A stretch of DNA of 64,000 bases from Spirosoma fluviale (GCF_900230225.1 NZ_OCNH01000003.1:1054001-1118000); one strand, 5' to 3'; counted from the stretch's first letter, positions 24,794 through 34,285 are shown. Notes: generated from the sequence alone by a model not told the origin. Numbers and translations: made by a program.

Positions 24794-25759
24794 ATGTACT
24801 CTATGCGTAAAATGTCTGTACGCTGTCTGCTTCTTTGCTTCTTTGCTTCCGCTCTGGCGCTAACGGCCCCCGCACAATCGCGCCGACGTGCCCAGCTTAC
24901 AGCCCCTCAAACTAATGGCCCGGTGCCTGTTGTGGCGGCCCCACAAGCCAGACTATTGGAGAGTATGATCATGAACAGTTCATTAATGAACCAGGCGGTT
25001 AAGTTCTCTATTTATTTACCACCCGACTATTACGTCTCAAACCGGCGCTATCCGGTTGTGTACTTGCTACATGGTTATGGAGATAATGAAACCGGTTGGG
25101 TGCAGTTTGGTGAGGCCGACCGTATTGCCGATGAGGGCATTAAAGCCGGAGAGTTGCCGCCTATGATTATTGTGATGCCCAATGGGGGAGCCAGCTGGTT
25201 CGTGAATGACTACCAGAACAAGGTCCGCTACGAAGATATGTTTGTTCAGGAACTGATTCCGCATATCGACTCTATGTTTCGTACGCGCACCGAGCGTGAA
25301 TTTAGGGGCATTTCGGGTCTATCGATGGGTGGATTTGGTTCGTTGACCCTCGCCATGCACCACCCCAATTTGTTTGGTTCCTGTGCTGCCCTGAGTGCAG
25401 GCATCCGTACCGATGAAGGGTTTGTGAATATCCCTGATGAACGCTACAATCTTGTTTTTGCGCCTGTATTTAGTGGGCCGGCCAAAGGCGAAGACCGGCT
25501 GACCATAGCCTGGAAACGAAATAGTCCTATCACACTGGCGAAGTCAGCTCCCGAAGGCGATTTGCTCAAAGTGCGCTGGTTTATCGACTGTGGTGACGAT
25601 GATGCGCTGACCGTGGGCAATTCAATGCTACACCTGGCGCTGCTCGACCGTAAGGTTCCGCACGAGTACCGCGTTCGCGATGGGGCGCATACATGGACGT
25701 ACTGGCGCACCGGCTTACCCGATGCGCTGAAGTTCATTGCCCAGAGTTTTCACCGGTAA
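24794..25759 (+). CDS. Secreted esterase (esterase D/feruloyl-esterase-like alpha/beta hydrolase)
   Basis: 321 residues with a signal peptide (LLLCFFASALALTAPAQS, cleaved near residue 28). The core starts 'MNQAVKFSIYLPPDYYVSNRRYPVVYLLHGYGDNETGW', the opening of the putative esterase family (PF00756). Nucleophile in GLSMGGFG (GxSxG, near residue 178); the catalytic Asp is probably in 'FIDCGDDDALT' and the His in 'GAHTWTYWR'. Acts in the periplasm or outside the cell on an ester not identifiable here. Single gene, convergent with a DUF2911 gene. Confidence 0.9.
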   Translation: MYSMRKMSVRCLLLCFFASALALTAPAQSRRRAQLTAPQTNGPVPVVAAPQARLLESMIMNSSLMNQAVKFSIYLPPDYYVSNRRYPVVYLLHGYGDNETGWVQFGEADRIADEGIKAGELPPMIIVMPNGGASWFVNDYQNKVRYEDMFVQELIPHIDSMFRTRTEREFRGISGLSMGGFGSLTLAMHHPNLFGSCAALSAGIRTDEGFVNIPDERYNLVFAPVFSGPAKGEDRLTIAWKRNSPITLAKSAPEGDLLKVRWFIDCGDDDALTVGNSMLHLALLDRKVPHEYRVRDGAHTWTYWRTGLPDALKFIAQSFHR

Positions 25760-25788
25760 GTGAACAGTGCCCTGTTTTGATAAAGGAG

Positions 25789-26316
25789 TTACCGTTTTTG
25801 AATCGGTATAATGGCTTCCGTTTCATCCCAGGCCAGTACCATGTCTGTGCCCGACGTTGACGGTCGGAAAGTAATATAAAACTGTTCGGCTTTGGGAGTG
25901 TGCTTTTGTGAGACGATCGGTACTCGCAACACATCCTTGGTTTGGTCGTAATTGGTACCCCATTGCCCCGTTTCGCTGTTGAAAATAGCAATCCAGCCGT
26001 TCTGCGATGGAATAGTCCAGAGTGAGTATTCGCCTTTGTCCAGGGGCTGGCCCGCTACGATAATATTCTGGTCGAAATCAACCACCGTTGCCTCGTTTGC
26101 CCCCGTACGCCACACTTCGCCGTAGGGAACCAGACCGCCAAATATCTTGCGCCCTTTTTTATAAGGCTGGCAATAGTCGACCTTGATTTTTAGCCCATTC
26201 TGGTCAATTTGCGCAATCGCTTCCGGACTACCGGATTTTGTCCAGCTACGAAGTGAAAAAAAGCCAACAAGTGCTATTACGGCAATAACACCAAGGATAA
26301 TCAGAATGCGTTTCAT
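25789..26316 (-). CDS. DUF2911 domain protein, membrane-anchored
   Basis: 175 residues with an N-terminal hydrophobic segment (ILIILGVIAVIALVGFFSL). The core 'IKVDYCQPYKKGRKIFGGLVPYGEVWRTGANEATVVDF' and 'PLDKGEYSLWTIPSQNGWIAIFNSETGQWGTNY' is diagnostic for DUF2911, common in Bacteroidota. Function unknown; probably periplasmic. The usual family length is about 170-290 residues, so it is a short member. Confidence 0.93.
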   Translation of the reverse strand: MKRILIILGVIAVIALVGFFSLRSWTKSGSPEAIAQIDQNGLKIKVDYCQPYKKGRKIFGGLVPYGEVWRTGANEATVVDFDQNIIVAGQPLDKGEYSLWTIPSQNGWIAIFNSETGQWGTNYDQTKDVLRVPIVSQKHTPKAEQFYITFRPSTSGTDMVLAWDETEAIIPIQKR

Positions 26317-26392
26317 GGGTATTCAGGGGTTTTGAGCTGACAGACCGCAAGGTATGAAGATTTTATAATTTGCAAATGATTGTAAAATACAA

Positions 26393-26423
26393 TGAGGTGA
26401 CACGGTCGAACCGCATCACCTCA
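26393..26423. terminator. Hairpin downstream of uvrB
   Basis: TGAGGTGA (26393-26400) pairs with TCACCTCA (26416-26423), and CGGT/ACCG pairs inside with a matching CA/CA bulge on both sides. On the minus strand it lies about 83 bases after the uvrB stop. No T-run, so a weak terminator or other RNA structure. Confidence 0.4.
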
Positions 26424-26505
26424 AGGAGGGGCCTGGGATATCTCCCTGACCATTGAAAAGATACAAAATAGTATATTCTTTTATACGAGAATGGTAAACA
26501 AGCTT

Positions 26506-28527
26506 TTAAGCCGTCTCCTTCTTTAACTTATCCCGTAGTTGAAACAACTCGTCGCGTAAACGGGCGGCTTCCATAAAGTCGAGATCTTTAGCGGCCCGCT
26601 CCATTTTGGATTGGGTTTCCTGAATTACTTTCTCCAGATCACCTTTACCCATGTAGCGCACAACAGGATCGGCGGCAATGCGAATCTCTTCGGGTTCAAC
26701 GTAGAAATGTTTCGGCTTGGAATCGGCCACTTTGGTCTGACCCATAATCGACTCCCGCGATTTAAATACTGTCATGGGCGTAATGCCATTGTCGGTGTTG
26801 TATTCCAGCTGAATAGCCCGACGGCGGTTGGTCTCGTCAATGGCTTTCTGCATGGAACCCGTAATCCGGTCGGCGTACATAATTACTTTGCCGTTCACAT
26901 TCCGGGCCGCCCGGCCAATGGTCTGAATCAACGACCGGATATCGCGCAAGAAACCCTCCTTATCCGCATCCATAATCGCCACCAGCGAAACTTCCGGAAG
27001 GTCAAGACCCTCGCGGAGCAGGTTTACACCCACCAGTACATCAAAGTTGCCCAGTCGTAAATCGCGCAGAATCTCAACCCGATCCAGCGTTTTAACTTCG
27101 GAGTGGATATATCGGGTTTTGATACCTACGCGGTCCAAATACTTGGTCAGTTCCTCGGCCATGCGTTTGGTCAGGGTCGTAACCAGCACCCGCTCCCCAT
27201 TTTTGATGCGGCCGTCGATGGCTTCGAGCAGATCATCAATCTGGTTTAGACTCGGACGTACTTCAATTTCGGGGTCGAGTAGACCCGTTGGCCGAATCAA
27301 TTGTTCAACCACAACGCCTTCACTTTTGCGGAGTTCGTAGTCTGAGGGAGTAGCCGATACAAAAATAGACTGCCCCGTCAGGTCTTCAAATTCCTGAAAT
27401 GTCAGCGGGCGGTTGTCCATCGCCGACGGAAGCCGGAAGCCGTAGTCCACAAGTGCTGTTTTCCGAGAGCGGTCGCCACCCCACATGGCTCTGATTTGCG
27501 GAATAGTCACGTGACTTTCATCCACAACCATCAGGAAGTCGTCCGGGAAGTAGTCAAGTAAGCAGAAAGGCCGCTGACCGGGCAAGCGTTTATCGAAATA
27601 GCGGGAGTAGTTCTCAATACCCGAACAGTAGCCCAGTTCGCGCATCATCTCAAGGTCAAATTCGGTCCGTTCCCGAATTCGGGTCGCTTCCATTTCGCGG
27701 AGTTCCGATTCGAAGTAGCGCACCTGAGCAACCATATCGTCCTGAATCTGATTAATGGCCCCATTGAGGGTATCGCGTCCGGTTACGAACAGATTGGCCG
27801 GGAAGATCGTAACCATGTTCTCCTCCGACAGTTTTTTGCCGGTGCTAGGGTCGATGCGCTGGATCGTTTCGATTTCGTCGCCGAAGAAGATAACGCGGTA
27901 GGCAAAATCGGCGTAGGCCACGTATAAATCTACCGTATCGCCTTTCACGCGGAAGTTACCACGCTGAAATTCGCCTTCGGTCCGGCTGTATAAAATACTG
28001 ACCAACTGGTGCAGGAAGTTGTTGCGGCTCATCTGCTCGCCAACCCCGATGCGTACCACATTGCGTTTAAACTCTTCGGGGTTCCCCATGCCGTAAATGC
28101 AGGATACCGAAGCGATCACAATCACGTCGCGCCGACCGCTCATCAGCGCTGAGGTGGCTGCCAATCGTAGCTTATCAATTTCTTCATTGATTGCCAGGTC
28201 TTTTTCAATGTACGTATTGGTCGTAGCGATGTATGCTTCGGGTTGGTAGTAGTCGTAGTAGGAGATGAAGTACTCGACGGCGTTTTCTGGAAAAAACTGT
28301 TTGAACTCCCCGTAAAGCTGAGCAGCCAGCGTTTTGTTGTGGCTTAGTACGAGCGTTGGCCGGTTGGTTCGCGCAATGAGGTTAGCTACGGTGAATGTCT
28401 TGCCGCTACCCGTTACACCGAGTAGCACCTGAGCGGGTTCGCCCTCGTTTACACCCTTCACCAACTGCTCGATTGCCTTCGGCTGATCGCCGGTTGGTTG
28501 AAATTCAGACGTTAGTTTAAAGTTCAT
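26506..28527 (-). CDS. uvrB: Excinuclease ABC subunit B
   Basis: Damage-verification helicase of nucleotide excision repair; works with UvrA and UvrC in the cytosol. 673 residues from ATG 28527 (MNFKLTSEFQPTGDQPKAIEQL), the family start; a longer frame to 28578 adds 17 unconserved residues. Walker A GVTGSGKTF (near residue 40), the beta-hairpin region 'YYDYYQPEAYIATTNTYIEKD' (near 92-112), 'DESHVTIPQIRAMWGGDRSRK' and the helicase motif 'TIGRAARNVNGKVIMYAD', then the C-terminal UvrC-binding UVR motif 'MERAAKDLDFMEAARLRDEL'. Monocistronic as far as can be seen. Confidence 0.98.
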   Translation of the reverse strand: MNFKLTSEFQPTGDQPKAIEQLVKGVNEGEPAQVLLGVTGSGKTFTVANLIARTNRPTLVLSHNKTLAAQLYGEFKQFFPENAVEYFISYYDYYQPEAYIATTNTYIEKDLAINEEIDKLRLAATSALMSGRRDVIVIASVSCIYGMGNPEEFKRNVVRIGVGEQMSRNNFLHQLVSILYSRTEGEFQRGNFRVKGDTVDLYVAYADFAYRVIFFGDEIETIQRIDPSTGKKLSEENMVTIFPANLFVTGRDTLNGAINQIQDDMVAQVRYFESELREMEATRIRERTEFDLEMMRELGYCSGIENYSRYFDKRLPGQRPFCLLDYFPDDFLMVVDESHVTIPQIRAMWGGDRSRKTALVDYGFRLPSAMDNRPLTFQEFEDLTGQSIFVSATPSDYELRKSEGVVVEQLIRPTGLLDPEIEVRPSLNQIDDLLEAIDGRIKNGERVLVTTLTKRMAEELTKYLDRVGIKTRYIHSEVKTLDRVEILRDLRLGNFDVLVGVNLLREGLDLPEVSLVAIMDADKEGFLRDIRSLIQTIGRAARNVNGKVIMYADRITGSMQKAIDETNRRRAIQLEYNTDNGITPMTVFKSRESIMGQTKVADSKPKHFYVEPEEIRIAADPVVRYMGKGDLEKVIQETQSKMERAAKDLDFMEAARLRDELFQLRDKLKKETA

Positions 28528-28699
28528 TAGTACCGTTTGGAATCTGGCTAATTTACGAAAATCCGGGCTCGATAACAAGGACGCTTTTATAATTTACCTA
28601 TGTTATTCAGCCCCTTCGACTCATAACTACGAACACCAAAAAACCATGTATCGTTACCGTTTCCAAAGGCAGGAAAACTGCGTTCAGACAGAGTAAGTT

Positions 28700-29512
28700 T
28701 TATAAGCCGTCAATTGTAAAAACATCAAGGGTTGTTTTGCGGAAGTTGCGCACCCTGGAGAAAACGGCGGTTCCGTTGCTGCCCCCTTTGAGGTCGGTGT
28801 TTCCCTCGATTGTTTCGACCACATCGTCCGAAATGGCCGTAATGAGGCCCGTATGATACCAGTCGTCGGCCGGAGTGGAGGTACGGAGCAGAAAGACATC
28901 GCCGGGGCGAACACGCTGCGGGTTCTTTCGCACCGCTTCACTGCGAATAAGCCGTCCGGTTGCCTGGCCACTTAAAGCCAGCGTATCACAACTTAGGGTT
29001 CTTGGCATTATATCCGTGAACGGCCGACCGGCGCTGGAAGCGGCCTGGTCCAGAATAGACTGAACAAACCCTGCGCACCACTTAAACAGGGAGCCATCCA
29101 GCCCATCACAATAACTGCGAACCCAGGGACCTAGATTCTGACCATCAGCGCATTGTAATTCCGCCGAGCGTTGTTTCAGGTGCGTTTGTCCCAGTTGCAC
29201 AATGGCCTTTCGAATGTCTTTACTTGCTGGTCTGGCCTGAAAGCCTGTTGCCAGCGGGGCGCTTAGCTTTGTGAATAAGTCGGGTGTAACAATTCCGGTT
29301 TTAGGTAGCTTAAGGACGGCCTGAAAATTCTGCACCGCCAGTTTCGTGGCCGGGCCAAACTCGCCATCGAGTGACGTGGTTAGGGCGGCAGTTGGGTATC
29401 GGAGCGCATTTAGGCAAAGCCACTCCTGAACCCGACGAACGTCAGGCCCGCTACTGCCTTTTTGCTGTGTAGTCGTAAAGTGTAATTCGTTCAGGTAGGC
29501 CGTTTTAAGCAT
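28700..29512 (-). CDS. Peptidoglycan-binding domain plus CHAP-like cysteine amidase
   Basis: 270 residues. PG_binding_1 domain about 17-85 ('GSSGPDVRRVQEWLCLNALRYP...LDGEFGPATKLAVQNFQ'). A second domain, about 100-265, shows the cysteine-hydrolase pattern: Cys146 in FKWCAGFVQSI, His in 'YHTGLITAIS' and 'TIEGNTDLKGGS' (Glu-Gly-Asn). That is the CHAP/TIGR02594-type layout, an amidase or endopeptidase acting on peptidoglycan peptides. There is no signal peptide or membrane segment at the N-terminus, unusual for a wall enzyme, so export by a phage-like or special route, or a cytosolic role, is possible. Neighbours are uvrB and a DUF4177 gene. Confidence 0.85.
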   Translation of the reverse strand: MLKTAYLNELHFTTTQQKGSSGPDVRRVQEWLCLNALRYPTAALTTSLDGEFGPATKLAVQNFQAVLKLPKTGIVTPDLFTKLSAPLATGFQARPASKDIRKAIVQLGQTHLKQRSAELQCADGQNLGPWVRSYCDGLDGSLFKWCAGFVQSILDQAASSAGRPFTDIMPRTLSCDTLALSGQATGRLIRSEAVRKNPQRVRPGDVFLLRTSTPADDWYHTGLITAISDDVVETIEGNTDLKGGSNGTAVFSRVRNFRKTTLDVFTIDGL

Positions 29513-29593
29513 GATCGTTTGTGGTTATGCAGCCAAAAGCCCACTCGATCTATTTTCTACGTATGATGGCTAATTTCATAAGTTACTTCTATA

Positions 29594-29794
29594 TCAATTG
29601 GTTAACTCCCGCTTTAGCGTAACTAATAACCCTTTTGTCGCCCCCTGATGCTGGTTCAAGTCGACCATGGATGTTAATTCCCAACCCTCTCTACCCAGTT
29701 GGTTCAGTTTGTCCGTTAATTCCTGCGTATCGATTTTATTGCTCCAGAAACCTGCGGGGGCAACGTCTAAAACCAGATATTCGAATTTTTTCAT
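29594..29794 (-). CDS. DUF4177 domain protein
   Basis: 66 residues starting MKKFEYLVLDVAPAGFW. 'LTDKLNQLGREGWELTSMVDL' followed by 'GLLVTLKREL' is the standard DUF4177 pattern (a small alpha/beta protein with a conserved GxxGWEL). Function unknown. It is separated from sufB by a strong intrinsic terminator (29806-29838), so it is transcribed on its own. Confidence 0.9.
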   Translation of the reverse strand: MKKFEYLVLDVAPAGFWSNKIDTQELTDKLNQLGREGWELTSMVDLNQHQGATKGLLVTLKRELTN

Positions 29795-29805
29795 GGGGTA
29801 ATTTA

Positions 29806-29838
29806 TTAAAAAAAGCCCCTACGTTTCCGGAGGGGCTT
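29806..29838 (-). terminator. Rho-independent terminator of sufB
   Basis: AAGCCCCT (29813-29820) and AGGGGCTT (29831-29838) form the stem; on the minus strand the A-run at 29806-29812 becomes a T-run after the stem. It lies about 30 bases beyond the sufB stop. Confidence 0.85.
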
Positions 29839-29867
29839 CAATATAGATAAAATAAGGATGTCGCGGG

Positions 29868-31361
29868 TTAACCAACGCTGCCTTCCAGACTGATGGCCAG
29901 CAGCTTTTGCGCTTCGACCGCAAACTCCATTGGGAGTTGGTTCAGCACTTCCTTGGCGTAGCCGTTAATGATCAGCGCAACGGCCTGTTCGGTAGGAATA
30001 CCGCGCTGGTTGCAGTAGAACAACTGATCTTCACCAATTTTCGAGGTCGTTGCTTCGTGCTCAACAGTGGCCGATGGGTTGCTCACTTCCAGATAGGGGA
30101 AGGTATGGGCACCGCATTTGTCGCCCAGCAACAGCGAATCACATTGCGAATAGTTACGGGCATTTTCTGCGCGTTTCATCACCTGCACCAATCCCCGGTA
30201 AGAGTTCTGGCTCTTGCCCGCCGAAATACCTTTCGATACAATCCGGCTCTTGGTGTTTTTACCAATGTGGATCATCTTGGTACCCGTATCGGCCTGCTGC
30301 ATGTTATTGGTAACGGCTACCGAATAAAACTCTCCGATGGAGTTATCGCCTTTCAGAATAACCGACGGATATTTCCAGGTGATGGCAGAACCGGTTTCTA
30401 CCTGTGTCCAGGAGATTTTGGCATTCGGGCCATCGCAGATACCGCGCTTGGTTACGAAGTTATAAATACCGCCTTTACCGTCCTTATCGCCGGGATACCA
30501 GTTCTGTACCGTCGAATATTTGATTTCGGCGTTACCCATGGCAATTAGTTCGACCACGGCTGCGTGAAGCTGGTTCTCATCACGCATGGGGGCTGTACAA
30601 CCTTCCAGGTAGCTCACATAGGAGCCTTCGTCGGCGATGATGAGCGTCCGTTCAAACTGGCCGGTACCAGCTGCGTTGATGCGGAAGTAAGTCGACAGTT
30701 CCATTGGGCAGCGAACGCCTTTGGGAATATAGCAGAACGAACCGTCGGTGAAAACGGCTGCATTCAGGGCGGCAAAGTAGTTGTCTTTGGCGGGTACTAC
30801 GGAACCCATGTATTTCTTCACTAATTCGGGATGCTCATGAACAGCTTCCGAAATAGAGCAGAAGATGATGCCACGTTCGGCGAGGTCTTTCTTGAAGGTG
30901 GTGGCTACAGACACGGAGTCCATAACGGCATCGACGGCTACCCGCGGACGGTCGCCCGGAGCTGCGTCTAACCCGGAAGAATCAACGACACCGGCCAACC
31001 GCTTTTGTTCAACGAGTGAAATACCGAGCCGGTTGAAGGTATCCAACAGTTCAGGATCGATTTCGTCGAGCGAGTTAACCGTTTTTTTCTGCTTCGGGGC
31101 AGAGTAGTACTTAATAGCCTGATAGTCTATTTTGGGATAGAAAACATTGGGCCATTTTGGCTCGGTCATTTCCTGCCACATCCGGAATGCCTTCAGGCGA
31201 TTCTCCAGCAGCCAGTCGGGTTCGTTCTTTTTGGCAGAGATGAAACGGATCGTGCTTTCATCAAGCCCCATAGGGGCCTCGTCGGCCTCAATCAGTGTCT
31301 CGAATCCGTACTTATATTCGGAGTTAGTTATGCTTTCTAAAATATCCGCGTCCTTGCTCAT
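29868..31361 (-). CDS. sufB: Fe-S cluster assembly protein SufB
   Basis: Scaffold subunit of the SufBCD complex, which builds iron-sulfur clusters in the cytosol. 497 residues from ATG 31361 (MSKDADILESITNSEYKYGF); the longer frame to 31448 reads through non-conserved sequence. Family blocks: 'TESKWPNVFYPKIDYQAI'-type N-terminus, 'FCSISEAVHEHPELVKKYMGSVVPAKDNYFAALNAAVFTDGSF', 'IADEGSYVSYLEGCTAPMRDENQLHAAVVEL' with its conserved Cys, and the C-terminal 'KIGEDQLFYCNQRGIPTEQA'. In most Bacteroidota sufC, sufD and sufS follow directly; here the gene ends at a terminator and they are absent from the window. Confidence 0.97.
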   Translation of the reverse strand: MSKDADILESITNSEYKYGFETLIEADEAPMGLDESTIRFISAKKNEPDWLLENRLKAFRMWQEMTEPKWPNVFYPKIDYQAIKYYSAPKQKKTVNSLDEIDPELLDTFNRLGISLVEQKRLAGVVDSSGLDAAPGDRPRVAVDAVMDSVSVATTFKKDLAERGIIFCSISEAVHEHPELVKKYMGSVVPAKDNYFAALNAAVFTDGSFCYIPKGVRCPMELSTYFRINAAGTGQFERTLIIADEGSYVSYLEGCTAPMRDENQLHAAVVELIAMGNAEIKYSTVQNWYPGDKDGKGGIYNFVTKRGICDGPNAKISWTQVETGSAITWKYPSVILKGDNSIGEFYSVAVTNNMQQADTGTKMIHIGKNTKSRIVSKGISAGKSQNSYRGLVQVMKRAENARNYSQCDSLLLGDKCGAHTFPYLEVSNPSATVEHEATTSKIGEDQLFYCNQRGIPTEQAVALIINGYAKEVLNQLPMEFAVEAQKLLAISLEGSVG

Positions 31362-32058
31362 AGTCTCGGTTAATTGCGTGGTTTTTGCACCACGGCAACA
31401 TATTTTTAACAATCTGCCAGGTGGGTACGTTCCGGGCAGGTTGTACAAATATCGGAAACTTTCGGCTATTTCCGGTAGTCAACTTGGATAGTCTATCTAC
31501 TTGTATGTATAGGCGATTGAGGGTTTTCTAAGGTGCTGCGTGTATATCAAGTTGGTTAATTAGCCTTTGGGATAATCTGATCGTTTACCATTGATCGCCA
31601 ACTTATTGAGTTTCATAGTAAAATGTACTTTTTTTTGATAGACTATTTTTGTTATAAGGTTTCCCTATGATGAATTTAAATATACTATTCTTAGTAATGG
31701 TGTATTTTATGGCTTTATAGGTACACTATAGTGATGTTGTTTATATAAATATGTAAAGCTATAGTAGTATTGATAGAGTAATTAATGTATAATTTATTAA
31801 AATCAGTTTCTTACATTGCATTAGTTCTCTTTCAACACTTTTTGCTACGTTGATGAATTTGCTTGCTATGGGGTACTCATGTATGCATGGTGAACCTTTA
31901 ATGGCAAGCGACATTTTCATCAAAAGTGCCTGTTCGATTACGTTCTAGCTGTTGTTTAAAGTGTCTTTTTAGGTGGTTAAGTGAATTTTCAGCTTAATCT
32001 GAAAGGGGAAATGTGTATCTCTTTTATTCTCACTCATTCCTATTTTTCAACTTTCTTT
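31362..32058. other. AT-rich intergenic region, about 700 bp
   Basis: Divergent gap between sufB (minus) and the collar protein (plus). The stretch 31600-31850 is strongly AT-rich and holds no coding frame of note. A TAnnTTTG element occurs at 31644-31651 on the plus strand but lacks a correctly spaced TTTG. No RNA gene, repeat or riboswitch was recognised; an undetected small RNA or promoter region is possible. Confidence 0.5.
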
Positions 32059-32586
32059 ATGGAACCTTACATTGGTCAAATTCAGGCGTTCGGATTCAAT
32101 TTTGCCCCCAAAGGCTGGGCTTTCTGCAACGGGCAATTATTGCCCATTGCTCAATATCAAGCCCTTTTTTCACTTCTGGGTACTACGTATGGTGGTAATG
32201 GTACTACTACGTTCGCGTTACCTAACTTACAGGGACGTGCGCCCATTCATTTCGGTCAGGGGCCGGGCTTAAGCTTTTATGACATAGGCGAAATGATCGG
32301 GACAGAGAACGTTACGCTGTTGCAAAGCCAAATGCCTGCCCATAACCACACGTTGGGGGTATCAACTGAGCCAGGAAGCAGTAACTCACCTGCCGGGAAA
32401 GTATCAGCAGTAGTTATAGACGGTAGTGAATCCGCAGTCAATGCGTATGGGTCTTCCATCAACAGTACCGCCAGTGCACAGGCCATCGGAATGGCTGGTA
32501 ACAATGCACCCGTTTCTGTTATGCAGCCTGTGATTGCTATAAATTACTGCATAGCCCTGGAAGGAATTTACCCCAGTCGTCCATAG
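32059..32586 (+). CDS. Phage tail-collar domain protein (microcystin-dependent protein family)
   Basis: 175 residues from ATG 32059 (MEPYIGQIQAFGFNFAPKGW); an upstream in-frame start at 31981 adds a sequence unrelated to the family. The N-terminal motif 'APKGWAFCNGQLLPIAQYQALFSLLGTTYGGNG' and 'FALPNLQGRAPIHFGQGPGLS' define the tail-collar domain (PF07484). 'MPAHNHTL' and 'VMQPVIAINYCIALEGIYPSR' finish the family pattern. In Bacteroidota these proteins often come in sets of two or three; here there is one and no other phage gene. Possibly an exported or particle-associated protein; function unproven. Confidence 0.88.
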   Translation: MEPYIGQIQAFGFNFAPKGWAFCNGQLLPIAQYQALFSLLGTTYGGNGTTTFALPNLQGRAPIHFGQGPGLSFYDIGEMIGTENVTLLQSQMPAHNHTLGVSTEPGSSNSPAGKVSAVVIDGSESAVNAYGSSINSTASAQAIGMAGNNAPVSVMQPVIAINYCIALEGIYPSRP

Positions 32587-32746
32587 GAATGCTTTTTCTC
32601 TGAACTATCTGTAGAGCGTTTGGCCTGAACTGGCAACACCTTACCACAAGACGTTGCCTAATTAGCCGATGTTATGTAGGTAGTTCAGGGATGATGACAT
32701 CTAAGACACTTTCTTTTTATAAACTTACCGCTGAAATCAGCTTCTT

Positions 32747-34285
32747 ATGAAACACCATTATCTATCACATCAACCCTCCCGTCTATCTCGTCTATTACGT
32801 ACGCCAATAGGCAGTTGCTCAGCCAGAATCTGGCATACTGGCATCCTGGTATGGCTCCTATTGGCCATGGCACTGCCGGGACAGGCTCAGATTTATTATT
32901 TATTGAGTGACAACAATTCGGCAACCCGGACGGATGAATTAAGAAAGATTAATACTAATGGTACAGGGGATACACAGGTAGCTACCAACTTTGCCGATTT
33001 GCCCAAGTCTATCGTCCTTGACGATGCTAACGGGTTTGCTTATGTAACGGAAGCAAGATCAACGGTAACGCCTAAGATATTTAAGATTAATCTGGGATCT
33101 GGTGCCAGCACTACCCTCGTGTCCTCTACCAGCTTAGTAAGTGGTATAGCCCTTGACGCTACGCGTGATTACCTGTATTATCTTTTGTCAGATAACACTC
33201 CCTCAACCAGTGTCGATGAATTGCATCGAATTAAGCTGGATGGCACTAACGATGTATTGGTAGGTACGGGGTATGTGAATGCACCAGGGGCTATCTCTCT
33301 GGATGTACAAAGTAATCGCTTGTTTATATCTGATCTTCGGGCAACAGCCCCCAAAATCGTAGCCGTAAATTTGGAGGCTCCAGCATCGGCTACTACGATT
33401 GTTACCCTTACCGCCAATGAGCCTGCAACTGGTATTAGTGTGGATATTAAAGCCGGGAAACTCTATTATGCGGTCACCGACGGTTCATTTAGTACAAATA
33501 CGGATGAGCTAAGGCGCATCAATCTGAACGGTACCGCTGATGAATCGGTGGCTACTGGTTTTGTGGATGTTCCGGGTGAATTGGCCGTTGATTTTCCCAA
33601 TAGTCGTGTTCTGGTTGCCAATACTCGGAACAATCTCCCTAGAATTTACGCCGTCAATCGAACGAGCAAGACCGCCAGCCTGCTATTTACGCCGAGTCAG
33701 TTTACGCTGGCCGGAATCGCCGTAGCCAACGGTAATCCCTTGCCCGTTAGCCTGGTTTCCTTTACAGCCAAAGCAGAGGCCAATGCCACGGTGGCGCTTG
33801 ACTGGGTAACTTCCTTCGAAACCAGCAATAAAGGCTTCCGGATTGAACGCAGCAAAGATCTACTCCGCTTTGAAACCGTGGGTGAAGTGAGCGAACTATC
33901 GTCGGAAAGTAAGGCCCTAAAAACCTATCATTTTGTCGATCAGACACCTTACCGGGGTACCAGTTATTACCGGCTAACGCAAACCGATCTGAATGGCAAA
34001 GCTACCACGTACCCGGCCGTGGCGGTGGTGCTCCGGGACGATGCCTATGGTGTATCCCCAAACCCGGTCATCAATGAGGGTCTGTTTACCCTTCGGCTGG
34101 ATGAGCCGGAAACGGCGGCCATTCGTTTCAACAGGGTAGACGGCCGTGCGGTAGCCTTTCAGAAACAAGGGGTACAGTCGGGGAACTTACTAATTCGCGC
34201 TACGGAGAAGTTATCGGCGGGGGTGTATCTGCTCACAGTTGATGAACGGAGCCAGAGACGGCAGTACCGGATCGTCGTCGAATAG
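32747..34285 (+). CDS. Secreted beta-propeller protein with T9SS sorting domain
   Basis: 512 residues. Long N-terminus before a signal-type segment 'LVWLLLAMALPGQAQIYYLLS' (cleavage after GQAQ, near residue 48). Three long tandem units follow, each with 'SDNxxxxTDELRRINxNGTxD' and '...RNxxPKIxxVN' (near 50-130, 130-215 and 215-300), the YWTD/NHL-like propeller pattern. A C-terminal part (about 335-512) has a beta-sandwich 'VSLVSFTAKAEANATVALDWVTSFETSNKGFRIERS' and the T9SS type A sorting domain starting 'YGVSPNPVINEGLFTLRLDEP' and ending 'QRRQYRIVVE'. It would be secreted through the outer membrane and attached to the surface. Ligand unknown. Confidence 0.9.
   Translation: MKHHYLSHQPSRLSRLLRTPIGSCSARIWHTGILVWLLLAMALPGQAQIYYLLSDNNSATRTDELRKINTNGTGDTQVATNFADLPKSIVLDDANGFAYVTEARSTVTPKIFKINLGSGASTTLVSSTSLVSGIALDATRDYLYYLLSDNTPSTSVDELHRIKLDGTNDVLVGTGYVNAPGAISLDVQSNRLFISDLRATAPKIVAVNLEAPASATTIVTLTANEPATGISVDIKAGKLYYAVTDGSFSTNTDELRRINLNGTADESVATGFVDVPGELAVDFPNSRVLVANTRNNLPRIYAVNRTSKTASLLFTPSQFTLAGIAVANGNPLPVSLVSFTAKAEANATVALDWVTSFETSNKGFRIERSKDLLRFETVGEVSELSSESKALKTYHFVDQTPYRGTSYYRLTQTDLNGKATTYPAVAVVLRDDAYGVSPNPVINEGLFTLRLDEPETAAIRFNRVDGRAVAFQKQGVQSGNLLIRATEKLSAGVYLLTVDERSQRRQYRIVVE

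Noticed and set aside
32059..32586. Prophage remnant suggested by the tail-collar protein
   Set aside because: No integrase, capsid, terminase or other tail gene nearby; such proteins occur singly in Bacteroidota chromosomes.
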